DNA of 64,000 bases from Sarcophilus harrisii. Taxonomy: Eukaryota > Chordata > Mammalia > Dasyuromorphia > Dasyuridae. A program made the translations under genes and the position numbers. The notes beneath the pieces were generated by a model. It had not been told where the DNA came from. It saw only the letters and a list, made by a program, of their open reading frames with translations, and searched no databases. Of this stretch, positions 33,469-46,117 are shown piece by piece. The stretch spans positions 332,000,374 through 332,064,373 of the forward strand of contig NC_045426.1 of NCBI RefSeq assembly GCF_902635505.1. The letters run 5' to 3'. How positions within the stretch are numbered: position 1 is the first letter of the stretch; each line of letters starts with the position of its first letter.

Positions 33469-35203
33469 CTCAGATTCTCTCTTTCTCTCTCGCTAATTTG
33501 ATAAGAAAATGAAAAGAAGAAAATTGAATTACCAGCATCAAAAATGAAAAGTGTACATTTACTACCAATAAAGAAGAATTTAAAGGAATAATTAGAAGCA
33601 TTTTTGCTATGTGCCAATTATATGTCAACAAATCTGACAATCTAATTGAAATGGGTGAATATTAATAGAAATATAAATTGCCCAGATTAACAGAAGAGGA
33701 AATAAATTATTTAAATAACCACATATTAGGAAGAAAAATTGAACAACCCATCAATGAATTCCCTAAGAAAAAATTCCCAGGACCAGATGGATTTACAAGT
33801 GAATTCTAGCAAACATTTTACCCAATACTATATAAACTGTTTTAGGAAATAGGCAAAGGAATCCTGCCAAATTCTTTTTATGACACAAATATGGTGTTGA
33901 TATCTAAATTAGGAAAAGCCAGAAGAGAGAAAGAAAATAATAGACAAATCTCCCTAATAAAAATTGATGCAAAAATTTTAAATAAAGTATTAGCAAAAAT
34001 ATTATCTTATCACCAAGATAATACACTATAACCAAGTGAGATATATACCAGGAATGCAGGGCTGGTTCAATATCAGGAAAACTATCAGGATAATTGACCT
34101 TATCAATAACAAAACTAACAGAAGTCATATAATAATCTCAATAAATGCAGAAAAAGCTTTTGACAAAATACAGCATCCATTACTATTAAAAAATAGTGGA
34201 GAGAATAACAATAAATGAAGTTTTCCTTAAAATGATACCCTGCATCCATTAGGGAAAAGCCAGACACATTCCCAATAAAATCAAGGATGCCCATTTTCAC
34301 CACTATTATTCAATCTTGTATTAGAACTGTTGGATTTAGCAATAAGAAAAAGAAAAGGAAATAGAAGGAATTAGAGTAGACAATGAGGAAATAAGAACTA
34401 TCATTCTTTGCAGATGATATGATGGTATATTGAGAGAATGCTAGAAAAGCAACTAGAAAATTACTTAAAACAATAAACAACTTTAATAAAGTTGCAATAC
34501 ATAAAAAACCCACATAAATCATCAGCATTTCTTTATGTTACCAACAAAGCCCAGACACAAGACATAGAAAGAAATTCCATTTAAAATAACTTAAGACAAA
34601 ATTAAATATTTGAGACTCTACCGTCAAAATAAACCCAGGAACTATATGAACATATTACAAAACACTTTTCACACAAATAAAGTCAGATTTAAACAATTAG
34701 GAAAATATCAATTGTTTATGGATTGGCTGAGATAATGTAATAAAAATGATAATTCTATCTAAATTAGTCTACTTATTCAGTGCCATAACAATGAAATTGC
34801 CAAAAGAAAATTATTTCATAGAGCTAGAAAAAATAATAAAACTCATCTGAAAAAAGAAAATGTCAAGTTTATCAAGGGAATTAGTGAAAAAAAATCAAAG
34901 GATAGTGGCCAGAAGTACCAGATATAAAACTCTATTATAAAACAGCAGTTATCAAAAACCTCTAGTGCTAAGAAATAGAGTGGTGGATCAGTGGAACAGA
35001 TTAGGCACAAAAGACAAAATTATCTATAGTATGACACAGTCCAGACACAATAATCTGTATTATAACAATAATAATCTACACTTTGATAAACTTAAAGACT
35101 CCAACCTGTGGGATGAAAACTCATTATTTGACAAAAAAATTTCTGGGAATTTAACAATGGTATGTCAGAAACTAGTCATAGACTAATATCTCACACCCCA
35201 TGC

Positions 35204-35662
35204 CAAAATAAGGTCAGAGATCAACCAAATCATTTCCAATGGAACAGTAATGAACTGAACCAGCTATGCCCAGAAAAAGAACTCTGGGAGATGACTAAAA
35301 ACCATTACATTGAATTTCCAATCCCTATATTTATGCACACATGCATTTTTGATTTCCTTCACAAGCTAATTGTACAATATTTCAGAGTCTGATTCTTTTT
35401 GTACAGCAAAATAACGTGTTGGTCATGTATACTTATTGTGTATCTAATTTATATTTTAATGTATTTAACATCTACTGGTCATCCTGTCATCTGGGGGAGG
35501 GGATGGGGGGGTAAGAGGTAAAAAATTGGAACAAGAGGTTTGGCAATTGTTAATGCTGTAAAGTTACCCATGCATATATCCTATATCCTGTAAATAAAAG
35601 GCTATTAAATTAAAAAAAAAAAAAAGCAGCAGGAAAAAACAAAAAAACAAAATAAGGTCAGA
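35204..35662 (+). mobile_element. Young 5'-truncated L1 3' UTR nested in L1 ORF2, 15-bp TSD
   Basis: The body at 35219-35647 starts at AACCAAATCATTTCCAATGG and runs through AAGAACTCTGGGAGATGACT and the 3' UTR to a poly(A) tail near 35613-35625, with a further A-rich stretch. The flanks CAAAATAAGGTCAGA lie at 35204-35218 and 35648-35662. The same insertion is present at 51921-52379. Confidence 0.85.
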
Positions 35663-36705
35663 ACTGGTGCATAATTAAGACTTAAAGAATGGTACTATAT
35701 TCAAATTAAAAGATAGTTTACCCATCAGATCTTAGGAGAAGTGAGGAATTTATAAGGAAACAAAAAATAGAGAGCATTATGAAATGTAAAATGCATAATT
35801 TGGATTACATTACATTTAAAAGGTTTTACACAAACAAAAACAATGCAGCCAAGATTAGAAGGGAAGCAGAAAGCTGGGAAACAATTTTTGCATCCAATAT
35901 TTCTGATAAAGTCTTCATTTCTAAAATATATACAGACTCAAGAATAAAAATCATCCCCCAATTCATAAATGTTCACAGGATATTAATAGACAATTTTCAG
36001 ATAAAGAAATTAAGGCCATTTATAGTCATATAAAAATAATTTAAATCACTATTGATTACAGAAATGAAAATTAAAACATATCTGAGATACTACCTCACAC
36101 CTATCATACTGATTAAGATGACAGGAAAAGATAGGGACAAATATTGGAAGGGTTGTGGGAAAACTGGGACACTTAATACATGGTTGGTAGAATTGTGAAC
36201 TGATCCAGACATTATGGAGAGCAATTTGCAACTATAGCTCAAAGGGCTATAAAGCTGTACATACTCGGATCCAACAGTGCCCCTATTGGATGTGCATCTG
36301 AAATAAGTCATAAAAGAGGGAAAAGGACCCATATGAGCAAAAATGGTTGTAGCAGCTCTTTTTGTGGTAGCAAAGAATTGGCAAATGAGTGGATGCCCAT
36401 CAATTGGGGAAAGGCTGGATAAATTATGGAATGTGAAAGTAATGGAATATTATTATTCTATTAAAAATTATGAAGAAGCTAATTTTACAAAAACCTGGAA
36501 AGATTTTCATGAATTGATATTGAGTAAAGTAAGCAGAACCAGGAAAACATTATACACAGCAGCAATAAAATTGTATGATGATACACTTGATTCTTATCTC
36601 AGTAATCCAAGACAAATCCAATAACCTTTGGGGGAAAATACCATTCACATTTAAAGAGAGAACTATGGAGACTGAATGAGCATAAAGTTAAAATTACAAA
36701 AATAG

Positions 36706-38200
36706 ACTAGAAAAGGGAGAAAAAAAAAACCTCACCATAGAAAGATAAGGTGGTGACAGGAAAGATCAAAAGACAAAATCAGAAAAAGACAACAAAGTCA
36801 AAACAGCTATAGCCAAAGCCTCAATAAAAAGTATGAATTGGTACTGAGCCCAAAAAATTCCTGGAAGAGCTCAAAAATTTTTGAAAAGTCAAAAAAGAAA
36901 GGTAGAAGAAAAACTGGGGAAAGAAATGAAAGTGATATAAGAAAATAATGAAAAAATACTAAACATCTTGACAAAAATATACTGGGGTGGAGTATCAGAA
37001 TAAATAGAATGGGTCAAATTGTAAAAATAATAATAAAAAAACACAAAAATCTACTGAAAAGAAGGACTTCTTAAAAAGCACAATTGGTCAAATGAAAAAA
37101 GATATTAAAAAAATTTATTGAAGTCTCAAATAACATCTTAAAAAGTACAACTGGCCAAATGGAAAGGAAAGTACAAAAGCTCACTGACTAAAAAACAATT
37201 TCTTAAAAATTAGAAATGTGCAAATGGAAGTTGATGATTTTATGAGACATAAAGAAATAATAAAATCAAAAGACTGAATAAAGTAGAAGAAATATAAAAT
37301 ATCTCATTGGATAAACAACTGACCTGGCAAATAGATTGAGGGAATGTAATTCAGAAAATATTGGACTACCTGAAAGCTATAATGAAACAAAGTTTCTAAG
37401 CATCATCTTTCAAAAACTTACCAAGGAAAACTACCTTAATAATCTAGAATCAAAGAGTAAAATAAAAATTGAAAGAACCTATCAATCATCTAATGGAAAA
37501 GATCTTGAAGTTAAAACTCCAGGAATATTATAGCCAAGTTCCAGAGATTCAAATTCAAGACAAAATATTGCAAGCATTCAGAAATAAACAAATCAAATAT
37601 CATGGAACCATAGTCAGCATAATATAAGATTTCTTCTGTATTAAAATATAAGAAAGCTAGGAATATAATATTCTGAAATGCAAAGGGTTATTATACCCAA
37701 GAATCATTTACACAGAAAAACTGAGTTAAATGTTTCTTGAAAAAATCAATATTTAGTGAAACAGAGGGTTTCTAAACATTCCTGATGAAAAGACCAGAGA
37801 TGAATAGAAAATTTGATTTCAAAGTACAAGATTCAAACATAAAGACATAAATAGGAAAGAAAAATTAAAAAGGGATCAATAAGGCTGAATTGTTTATTTT
37901 CCTACATAGGAAGATTACATGATGTTTCACATGATTACTGTTAGGGAAGTTGGGAAGTATATACATAGATAGAGGGAGTAAGTGGGATGATAAGTAAAAA
38001 ATAAAATAAAGTGAAAGAGGAGTGATAGAGATGTTCTTGGAGAAGAGGGAAAAAGGAGGTAGAATGAGATAAATTATCTCACATAGAAGATGTGTGAAAT
38101 AGATTTTACAGTGGAGGAGAACATGTGGGATTGGCTGGCAAACTTCTCTCATCACTACTGGTTCAGAGAGAATGACATATACATATAAAGATTTCTCTTA
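36706..38200 (+). mobile_element. HAL1-like element (ORF1-only LINE)
   Basis: Lys/Glu-rich coiled-coil coding remnants (about 36850-37300) lead into an RRM-like stretch in the frame at 37336-37533 (NSENIGLPESYNETKFLSII, then KIERTYQSSNGKDLEVKTP). A 3' tail and a poly(A)-like run follow near 38203. No reverse transcriptase follows, which fits HAL1. An L1 ORF1 fragment is the alternative. It is broken by several stops. Confidence 0.5.
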
Positions 38201-38269
38201 CCAAAAAAAAAAAAGGGGGGGGGGAATAGTTAGGGAATAAACAAAGATAAACAAGGAGAGATGGAATGA

Positions 38270-38690
38270 ACGGAAATATATAGCAGTCATAATTGTAAAA
38301 ATTGTTTTTAACAAATTTCTCTAATAAAGAATTCGTTTTTCAAATATATATAGAGAACTGAGTCAAATTTATAAGAATACAAGTCATTTCCCACAAACAG
38401 GTATTTTTCAAACAAAGAAATCAAAGTTATTTATAACCACTTGAAAAAAAATGTTCTTAATCACTCTGGATTAGAGAAATGCAAATTAAGGCAACTTTGA
38501 GGTGTCCAGTCACATCTATCAAAATGACAAACATGCTTGGAAAGAAAAATGCCAAGTATTGAAAGGGTTTGGAAAAATTGGGACACTAAAGCACTGTTAG
38601 TGAATTTTGGAATTGATACAACCATATTAAAGAGCAATTTGTAACTATAATCAAAGGGCTACAAACTGGGCTAAACAAGCTGGGTTGATT
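38270..38690 (+). mobile_element. L1 ORF2 C-terminal fragment
   Basis: TATATAGAGAACTGAGTCAA, then CTGGATTAGAGAAATGCAAA, GGAAAAATTGGGACACTAA and AAAGGGCTACAAACTGGG follow L1 ORF2 order. It is truncated at both ends. The duplicate is at about 54990-55395. Confidence 0.65.
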
Positions 38691-38757
38691 TATTTTAGAA
38701 GATAATACTTGTTTTTCTTAGATTGTACTTTCTCTTTCTCGGTGTTTTTCAATATTT

Positions 38758-39030
38758 TTTATTATAGCTTTTTATTTACAAAATATATGCATGGGTTATT
38801 TTTCAGCATTGACCCTAGTAAAACCTTCATTCCAACTTTCTCCTCCCTATGTGTATAAGGTTATCCTCTATAGTTATTTTGCTGCACAAGAAGAATCAGA
38901 TTTTGAGGTAAAATTAACCTGGGAAGGAAATTAAAAATGCAAGCAGATAAAAACAGAGGGATTGGAAATGTAGTGTTGTGGTTCACAGTCATTTCCCATA
39001 GTTCTTTTGCTGCGTGTATCTGTCTTATCT
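38758..39030 (-). mobile_element. Antisense 5'-truncated L1 3' end
   Basis: AGCTTTTTATTTACAAAATA, then TTTTCAGCATTGACCC, TTTGCTGCACAAGAAGAATC and TTTCCCATAGTTCTTTTGCTG are the antisense 3' UTR of a second L1 subfamily. It sits inside the antisense HAL1/L1 block; unit 2 (16900-16930) lacks it, and unit 4 has it at about 55465-55735. The insertion therefore falls between those duplications. Confidence 0.65.
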
Positions 39031-39490
39031 TATTATCTTAATTAATTTTAAGTCTTAAAAGCTTTACAAATTCTTTGAAGCAGGTTATCGTTTGATATTC
39101 TTTGTTGGTTAGGAGAGGTTTTTAAAACTTCATTATCCTTCTCTGAAGATGAATCCCAGTTTTCCATATTCCAGTAATTTTTTATACTTGGATTATTTCT
39201 CTGCCTGTTCATTTAAGAAGCAGATCATTGCTATAATCATCTGTAGTTCTGGGATATGAAGAATTGGTTCTCTACTCTCAGGTCCTCCTTCATTTCTCTC
39301 ATCTGGCCTGGAACTCAACATTGCCCTCCACTAAGTGCCAGCAGCCAGAACCATTCCTGCCCACTGGTTCTGCATTCACCAGTTCTATGTTGGTTCCTTC
39401 TCACTCAGGGACATAGATCCATGGCAGCACTGGATCTGACACTCCTTATCAACAGTGGTTCCCTTAATCTTCCTTGACTTCCTTAACATA
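39030..39490 (-). mobile_element. Antisense L1/HAL1-like 5' part flanking unit 3
   Basis: This is the counterpart of 16930-17360 and 55735-56205. In unit 3 the first about 60 bp (39020-39085) has lost several short pieces relative to unit 4. Confidence 0.4.
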
Positions 39491-42400
39491 ATTAAGGACA
39501 AGTTTTCTATAGGATAGAAGAGAAGTAGACAAAAAGACAAAAAGAACCAGTTGAAATGGTGAGATAGAAAATGAATTATAATATTTAATGAAGAAAAAAC
39601 TAGAGAGAAGCATGATTTTTAAAAGAACACAGAAAAATTAGAATTAGAAGACTAATAGCCTTGATATAATCAGGTGATTAGAATAGGATAGGATTTAGAA
39701 CCTTGTAAAAGTTAAGTCCCACACAATTCCTCCATACAACTTTAAATTACTTCAGGGATTACATAGTCCCTAAGAACTTTGAAAAGAAAGCTGGAGGAGG
39801 GACAAATTGGTATACTTATCTAATAGTTGAGCCATTGAAACTTTTCAAGGCTGCAGGCTAGAGCAGGCATAGAAGGGAGAACTAGAAACAGAGGATTCCT
39901 TTCCACACAAGTTAATATAATCAATAAAGAGTAAAAGTTGGAAAACTCTTAATTCTGGCAAGATTTATTTTTGACTGAATTGTACAAATGTAACCATTTG
40001 TCTGACAGTACACTATACGGGAAATAATACTAGAAAAGTTGGTGTGGGGGAAAAAAAGCTTTTGTAGAATCAATCGCAGATAATTCGATATATAGTCACA
40101 TAAAAGTTTAGGAAAGGCTATCCACAGAATATGTAACTATGTGCTTAGTGATGTTGAAAGACACTAAAGCATTTCTTAAATATATAAAGTGGCTTTTTAT
40201 TTGTTCACAAAACTGAAAAAACAGCAGGTAAAAGACTTTATATAATGGAGGAAAAGATGAAGATACATCTAAGCTAAAAGGTAAGTATGGGCACTGCCCT
40301 AGGAAGGGTCATGTTTAGAGATGAAAGTGTTATTATGGACTAGAAATGTAAATTGAAGTAGGATAAAAATATGGATAAGAATGGGAATGGATGGCAGGTT
40401 GTACTATACCTAATGTGGAAGTCATCTAAACTCCAAGCAAAGAAATTTCAAAGCAAACTGAGAGGGAGGAATGAAGATTTTTTTTGAATCAAAAAGAACC
40501 TAGTAATTTGAAATCTCTTGTCTCTCTCACTCATGAATAATTATAACAGCAAATTATTCTTTATTCAGTTCCATCAATGGTATTGAATTAGCCTTAACTT
40601 CTCTCTGAGGCTTAGCTCTCATAAATTAAATCTGTTCTTTAAAAAAGAATATGATTAAGATTCCTTGTCCTGAAGCTTCAAATTCTGATTCCTAAGATTC
40701 TTTCCTGCTCTACCATTCTATATGCTAATCACATTTTAACTCCACCATGCTATAATCTGTGTTCTGCTGTGCCATTCAGCTGTCACATTTTATGTAATGT
40801 TTTTTTGGGAAGGTCTCTTTTAGATCTAACATTTAATTTCTTTTCAGGTTTTTCATTTTCTATTCCACATTTATACCTTCTACATTCTCAGTCCTTCCTT
40901 TCTACATTTTTTACTGTAAGTTAAAGCATTCTAGGTATAGGATTCAATGTAGTATAATCTATGGCTTCTACTGCTTTTAATATTTTGTTATTCTATGGTC
41001 ACTGTTACTTAATGGAAAAACATACTATCTATATCAGAGGCCACAAATATTCCTGTGTAGTGCCATTTTTAGTTCTTGCTTCTCAAATATGTTTAAGGAA
41101 ATGGACTAGTGTTGGAAAAAATAGAAAATTTATTTTAAAAAAGGAACAACTTTGTGGGTAAGTGTAATGAGCATAATAATAGCATTTATATCATGCTTAA
41201 AAGTTTGCAATGAACCAGCATATGTTATCTCAAGTGATCCTCAAAATTAACTGAAACAGGTTCTATATTTGCCAATTTTACAGAAGAGTATAAGGTTGTA
41301 AATTATCCTGTCATGTATTAAAATGGAGAGAATAAAAAATGCAGAGAATATAATAAGCCTATAGAGGAATTGCTCAAAAGCAGTGATGTTAGTTTTTTAT
41401 TTTGTTTTGGCTTTGGAGGGGCTAGGGTTGACAGATTTAATTGGGCTAGATTACAAATGTACTAAAATTGCATGAAGGTATAGAAATAAGACGTATTTTA
41501 AACAGGCATACAGTCAAGGGACATGGACAAGACATGTAGGATGAAGACCAGGAAGAATTTTTTTCTAATAATAGTAGCAAGTTGAGTGGTAAAGGAGAAA
41601 GAAACCAATAGTTGACTGAGAAGTTAACAAAGCCATATAGTAGTTTCCTATGTTATACAGGAGACCTAGCCATATTTGTGGATATGAAGGATTTCATTGA
41701 AATCTTATGTGATTCAGTAGATTCAGTGAAAGGATTCAGTGAAAATGGAGAGAGGAAAATAAATTGGGACTCATTGATGATGAAGCAAGATTTTGGAAAG
41801 GGGATGGGAGAAGATGATATCAATAGTATAAGCAGAAGGACTGTCAGAGAATTCTGAAATAACACTTATTCCAATAAAAGACCAAAGAAAGTTGAAGATG
41901 AAATTGTGAAATACTTAGTTTATGAAGGCATTTCATCTTTCTAATTTGTATTTACTCACATGTAAAATAATAACACCAACCCATGCCTCCATCAGAGTGG
42001 TTTATTTTTTTTTTACTGATGAAGTAAGATAAAAATATTAATGCATTTTATACAAAACAGAATGGACTATACTTTGCCACCATATACATAAAGCTAATCC
42101 AGTTAGAATTTCAGGGATTTTTTTCTCCTTCATTCCCAAGTTCAACTCCTCTTCCTTTGGTATTGATATCATTGCCTCAATGATCTCCCTCCTTCAATCA
42201 ATTTTTCTCTTATTCATCTTCAGTATTACTCTCTTTATGGAGTCCTTCTCTGTCTTCAAAAAAATCTTTATTTCTTCATATATTACAAATAAAGGAAAAA
42301 ACATTTCCTAGCCAAACCTCTTCCTATTGTTTTAGCTCTCTGCATTGTCAAACTTCTTAAAAGCAGACTCTGAAAAATTTGTCTACTCATTCATAAAACC

Positions 42401-42679
42401 TTAATAATCTGGCTTCATTCCCCACAACTTTATTGCAGTTGAATTCTCTAAACAACAGGCTTTTACCTGGAAATCACAGATTCCTTGTGTTGATTCCTTG
42501 AAATTTAAAGTCTGTGAGATTTAAAAATATTTTCACAAATTTACGTCAATATAATTGGTTTCCTTTGTAATCATATGTGTCTTAATTTATCCATTTAAAA
42601 ACATTATTTAGAGAAATAGTCCATTTGTTATTGTTGTTCAGTAGTTTTCAGTTCATGTATCTGACTATACATGACCCCA

Positions 42680-43800
42680 TTTGATTATTTATAATTCTTC
42701 TCTTCCATCACACATTAGTTGCTGAGTACTTACAATTTGAACTCTATATTATCTCTTACATCCATCCACTCTTTTCTATGTCACCACCATTTTTATTCTC
42801 ACCACATTTGTCTCAGACTATTGCAATAATCTCTTAATTTGTCCTTGACTTTCATCTCAATATGCTGTAAAAGGAAGAGGTTTCTTTTCTTATTTCCAAG
42901 ACTAACTGCTCCCCTGTGCTCTTGATTTCATCTTTATTTTGTAGTAGATATCTATTCCTTTAGTCACTTTTTTAGTCATTCTTCTGACTTAATCTCTTTA
43001 CTATATATATATATATATACTTATGCTTCCCTTACAAAAAACATTTTTCATTGTGTTAAGGTGATTTTATAAGTTTCGAAGGATACATATCTTGGGTGAT
43101 TGCTTCTACAGAATAAAGTTTACTTTTTGATTGGTAAGGAAATATCATCTTACAGATTTGTAATTACTTCTAATTAATATTACCTCAGTCATATCTTTCT
43201 CCCATATTCCAGTCCCTATTAATGTGGAATACTTACTATTCTCTATTTTTATCTACTCTTGCTTTTATTCACTCTGCTCCACATGTGTAGAATGGATTGT
43301 TCCTGTTCATTTCTGCCAATCAAAATTTCTCCCTTCCAAGAACAATTCTGCTATAACCTTATCCAAGAATCCATTTTAACTTTCCTCTTTCCCAACCTCC
43401 AAAGTCAAAGTGATCATTTCTTCCTCAAATTTCTCTTACTACTTTGTCAGTCACTACTTAGTTGATAGTGAAATACATCAGCTTTGTACCAGAAGCTTGA
43501 ATATCTTCTCAATATTTTCATGATTATTTTAAGATAGTTTCCTTTGGAATTCAATGCATTTTATAATATACAGTTATAATAAATATCCAAAGAATGTGTA
43601 AGGGATCTATGACACAAAAAAAGGCATTAGGGATCCAATATTATGTCATGTTATGGTTATTTTCATGTACATTTCATCTATAAATAATTCCAAATGTAAA
43701 CAAATTACATTATAAATTATCCAAGTCAAAATAAGTCTTCTTTCATTTTTATATCCCTAGAATCAAGTCAAGATCTATTGGTAATAGACTTTCAAAAAGA
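42680..43800 (+). repeat. LINE L2 3' remnant in unit 3
   Basis: It shows the same landmarks as the other units: CAGACTATTGCAATAATCTC near 42817, GAACAATTCTGCTATAACC near 43340 and ATTACATTATAAATTATCC near 43703. Confidence 0.55.
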
Positions 43801-44600
43801 GTGTGTTGGATTGAGTTCAATTAAATACAGAACCATAGATTATAGTCATCTAAAATTGAAGCAATGTCTTAGCCCACCAAGAGAAGCATGAAAGTCACAG
43901 AATCAGAAGATATGGAGGGATGCCTATGTCAAGACAATATACAATTATTTTGAGTTCATAATAACAATGGCAAATAACAAATTACAGGTGCATATAGAAT
44001 AATTTATATTTCATTTTTGTTTCATCTTGCTGAACTAAAATATGGATTTTATATTTGAAACTGGATTCCATTCTCTTATTTATCTATTCTGTAATTGGTA
44101 AAGTATGTTTTTTTGTCTTTTAGTTCATTTTGGAAATTTACATAATTAAAAGTTCAGTCTTCCTATCTAAGCTAAATTTAAAATTGTTGTCTTTTTCAAA
44201 CATTTTAATTAAAAGAAACTTGCTATTTTAAATGTAAGAGTTCTGTTTCCCTATAAGTCACTTTTAAATGAAAGAAATCTCATCACTACATCATTGACTC
44301 TTCTTGGACCATTAGTGGCAATAAATTATTTCTTAAGTTCAGAAGTTTAACTTTTCTGTAAATCCCTCCATATCAAGAAAGTATGTTACTATGTTTCACT
44401 AAGAATTCTCCCAATCAACTTTTACTGACAGCAGGAAGGAAAGAATGGTTGTTGTGAGGCCCAAATGTCCAACTAATCATAGTGCTTTGCTGACTGAGAT
44501 GTTTCTAGCTTTGTAACCAATAATACTGTTTTCTATCTGTGATACATCCAATTTTTTCTTCTGTGCTTCTCAGAAAAACTGTAAAAAAAAAAAAAGGCAA

Positions 44601-44660
44601 GGTCACTATAGCTCATAGTCTTTTGGCTTACAGAGAAGCTGAGAGACCTCATTTATTGGT
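44601..44660 (+). promoter_or_regulatory. Conserved block upstream of OR3 with candidate splice donor
   Basis: GCTTACAGAGAAGCTGAGAG and ACCTCATTTATTG|GTAATTGCC match the OR1 and OR4 blocks. A GT at 44659-44660 would give a 209-nt intron with the acceptor at 44866-44867. Evidence is from paralog conservation only. Confidence 0.35.
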
Positions 44661-44849
44661 AATTGCCAAGAAATTGATTATGCTAGGAACTTTTTGCCTT
44701 TACATTATTTTCAGTCATGATATTGCATTTTGTTTATATATAAATAGCTCTAACATCAATAAATATGAAATAAAATGTAGTGTATAAAAGAAAAAAGTTT
44801 TAAAAATACAAATATAAATCACTGTTATTTAAGGCAACTTACTGAGCTC

Positions 44850-44867
44850 TTTCCTTAAATTCTTTAG
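44850..44867 (+). promoter_or_regulatory. Predicted 3' splice acceptor of OR3
   Basis: CTTTCCTTAAATTCTTTAG ends in AG at 44866-44867, 19 nt before the ATG, as in OR1 and OR4. Confidence 0.55.
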
Positions 44868-44886
44868 GTGACCTAAATATAATAAC

Positions 44887-45828
44887 ATGGAAAAGGATAA
44901 TTATACGGTTTTAACAGAGTTTTTCATGGTGGGGCTTTCTAATTACCCAACACTGCAAATGCTTCTTTATGTGCTCTGTCCGTTGATGTACTTGGTGATT
45001 CTTCTGGGAAACAGTATCCTCATTATCATAAGCATTCTGGATCCCTGCCTCCACAATCCTATGTATTTTTTTCTTGGGAACCTTTCCTTTCTGGACATCT
45101 GCTACACATCCTCCACTATCCCTCAAATGCTAGTTAGCTTTACATCTGAAAGAAAATCCATCACTTTCATTGGATGTGCCCTGCAGTTGGTCATTTCCCT
45201 TGGACTTGGGTCCACAGAGTGTTTGCTGTTGGCAGTAATGGCTTTTGATCGATATGTAGCCATCTGCAATCCCCTAAGATACACCATCATCATGAACAAG
45301 AGGCTCTGTGTGCAGATGGCTGCTTGGACCTGGACACTAGGATTTTCAGTCGCCCTTACACAGTCTGTGCTTGTTCTTATATTGCCTTTTTGTGAAAACA
45401 TTATTGACCACCTTCTCTGTGAAATTCCTGCTCTTCTCAAACTTGTCTGTGTAGACATTTCCCTCAATGTATTTATTATGATAATTGCAAGTATCATTCT
45501 TTTAATCACTCCTCTCCTGTTTATATTCTTTTCTTATGTCTTTATCATCTCCACTATTCTGAGAATTAAATCTACTGAAGGAAGGCAAAAGGCCTTTTCC
45601 ACTTGTTCAGCCCACCTGACAGTAGTGATCTTGTTCTATGGCTCTGCTCTTTTTATGTACATGAAGCCCAAGTCAAAAGACACTAAGCTTTTTGATGAAC
45701 TCTTTGGGTTGTCTTACTGGGTTATCACCCCAATGCTGAACCCCATTATCTATAGCCTGAGGAACAAGGAGGTAAAAGAGGGTGTGAAGAAAGTGTTCAT
45801 CAGAAATCTGTACTTAAGGACAATGTGA
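44887..45828 (+). CDS. Olfactory receptor OR3 (class II, OR13-like), intact
   Basis: This is an intact 313-residue odorant receptor with all hallmarks: N5-Y-T sequon, GN 41-42, [14 protein letters not shown]97, MAFDRYVAIC, HLLCEIP loop-2 cysteine, SY 216-217, [11 protein letters not shown] and [12 protein letters not shown]. It differs from OR4 at seven residues (L9V, M14L, S49I, V102I, R139G, L177F, T230S, given OR3 to OR4). R139, just after the second intracellular loop start, is unique to OR3; the other three copies have Gly. M14 is also unique, where the others have Leu. TM4 (TLGFSVALTQSVLVLILPF) differs clearly from OR1 and OR2, suggesting a different odorant range. The start is shared with its paralogs. 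Confidence 0.95.
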   Translation: MEKDNYTVLTEFFMVGLSNYPTLQMLLYVLCPLMYLVILLGNSILIIISILDPCLHNPMYFFLGNLSFLDICYTSSTIPQMLVSFTSERKSITFIGCALQLVISLGLGSTECLLLAVMAFDRYVAICNPLRYTIIMNKRLCVQMAAWTWTLGFSVALTQSVLVLILPFCENIIDHLLCEIPALLKLVCVDISLNVFIMIIASIILLITPLLFIFFSYVFIISTILRIKSTEGRQKAFSTCSAHLTVVILFYGSALFMYMKPKSKDTKLFDELFGLSYWVITPMLNPIIYSLRNKEVKEGVKKVFIRNLYLRTM

Positions 45829-46111
45829 AATATAAAGCTGACCAGTTGGGCTCTTTTGTTTGTGAGAACCTGGTTCTCTATATTCAAACTCAAACTCCTT
45901 GGTATCAGTACGCTAAGAATGCTAAAAAAAACCTTTACAAGGGATCGTCATCCTTTTTCACACAGAATAAGCATTTCTGAAGCATAGTTCTACTGCAAGG
46001 ACTGTTAATTTCCCATCTCCATCTCTGCTTGATTTTATGGGGTTGATTATGAATTTTGTTAAGTGTCATATGTATCCACACACATATATTGCTAAAATTT
46101 TGTAGTTAGTT

Positions 46112-46117
46112 AATAAA
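46112..46117 (+). terminator. Candidate poly(A) signal AATAAA after OR3
   Basis: It lies in AGTTAATAAATTATATTTG, about 285 nt after the stop, and is conserved in units 2 and 4. Confidence 0.35.

Larger units (their letters stand above)
32052..36705 (+). mobile_element. L1 copy 2: 5' part through ORF2 to 3' UTR
   Basis: It repeats 27393-29590 (offset about 4650) and then continues beyond it. RT motifs are [10 protein letters not shown] near 33780, [14 protein letters not shown] at 34045, [19 protein letters not shown] at 34135 and FFADDMM at about 34408. The C-terminus is in the frame at 36343-36624 (VVAALFVVAKNWQMSGCPSI, then MEYYYSIKN), followed by a short 3' UTR. Stops and frame breaks show it is inactive. 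Two L1 fragments are nested in it. A deletion removes most of the SINE and about 0.65 kb relative to copy 1. Confidence 0.75.

Noticed and set aside
41612-41857. An 81-codon frame with an 80-codon partner at 58363-58605
   Set aside because: Conservation between units 3 and 4 only reflects their recent duplication. The equivalent in unit 2 (about 19430-19660) is not open, and no domain is recognised.
45123-45509. A 128-codon antisense frame, also present at 22996-23382 and 61922-62308
   Set aside because: It lies wholly inside the OR coding exons on the opposite strand and is kept only because the ORs are nearly identical. It has no recognisable protein features.
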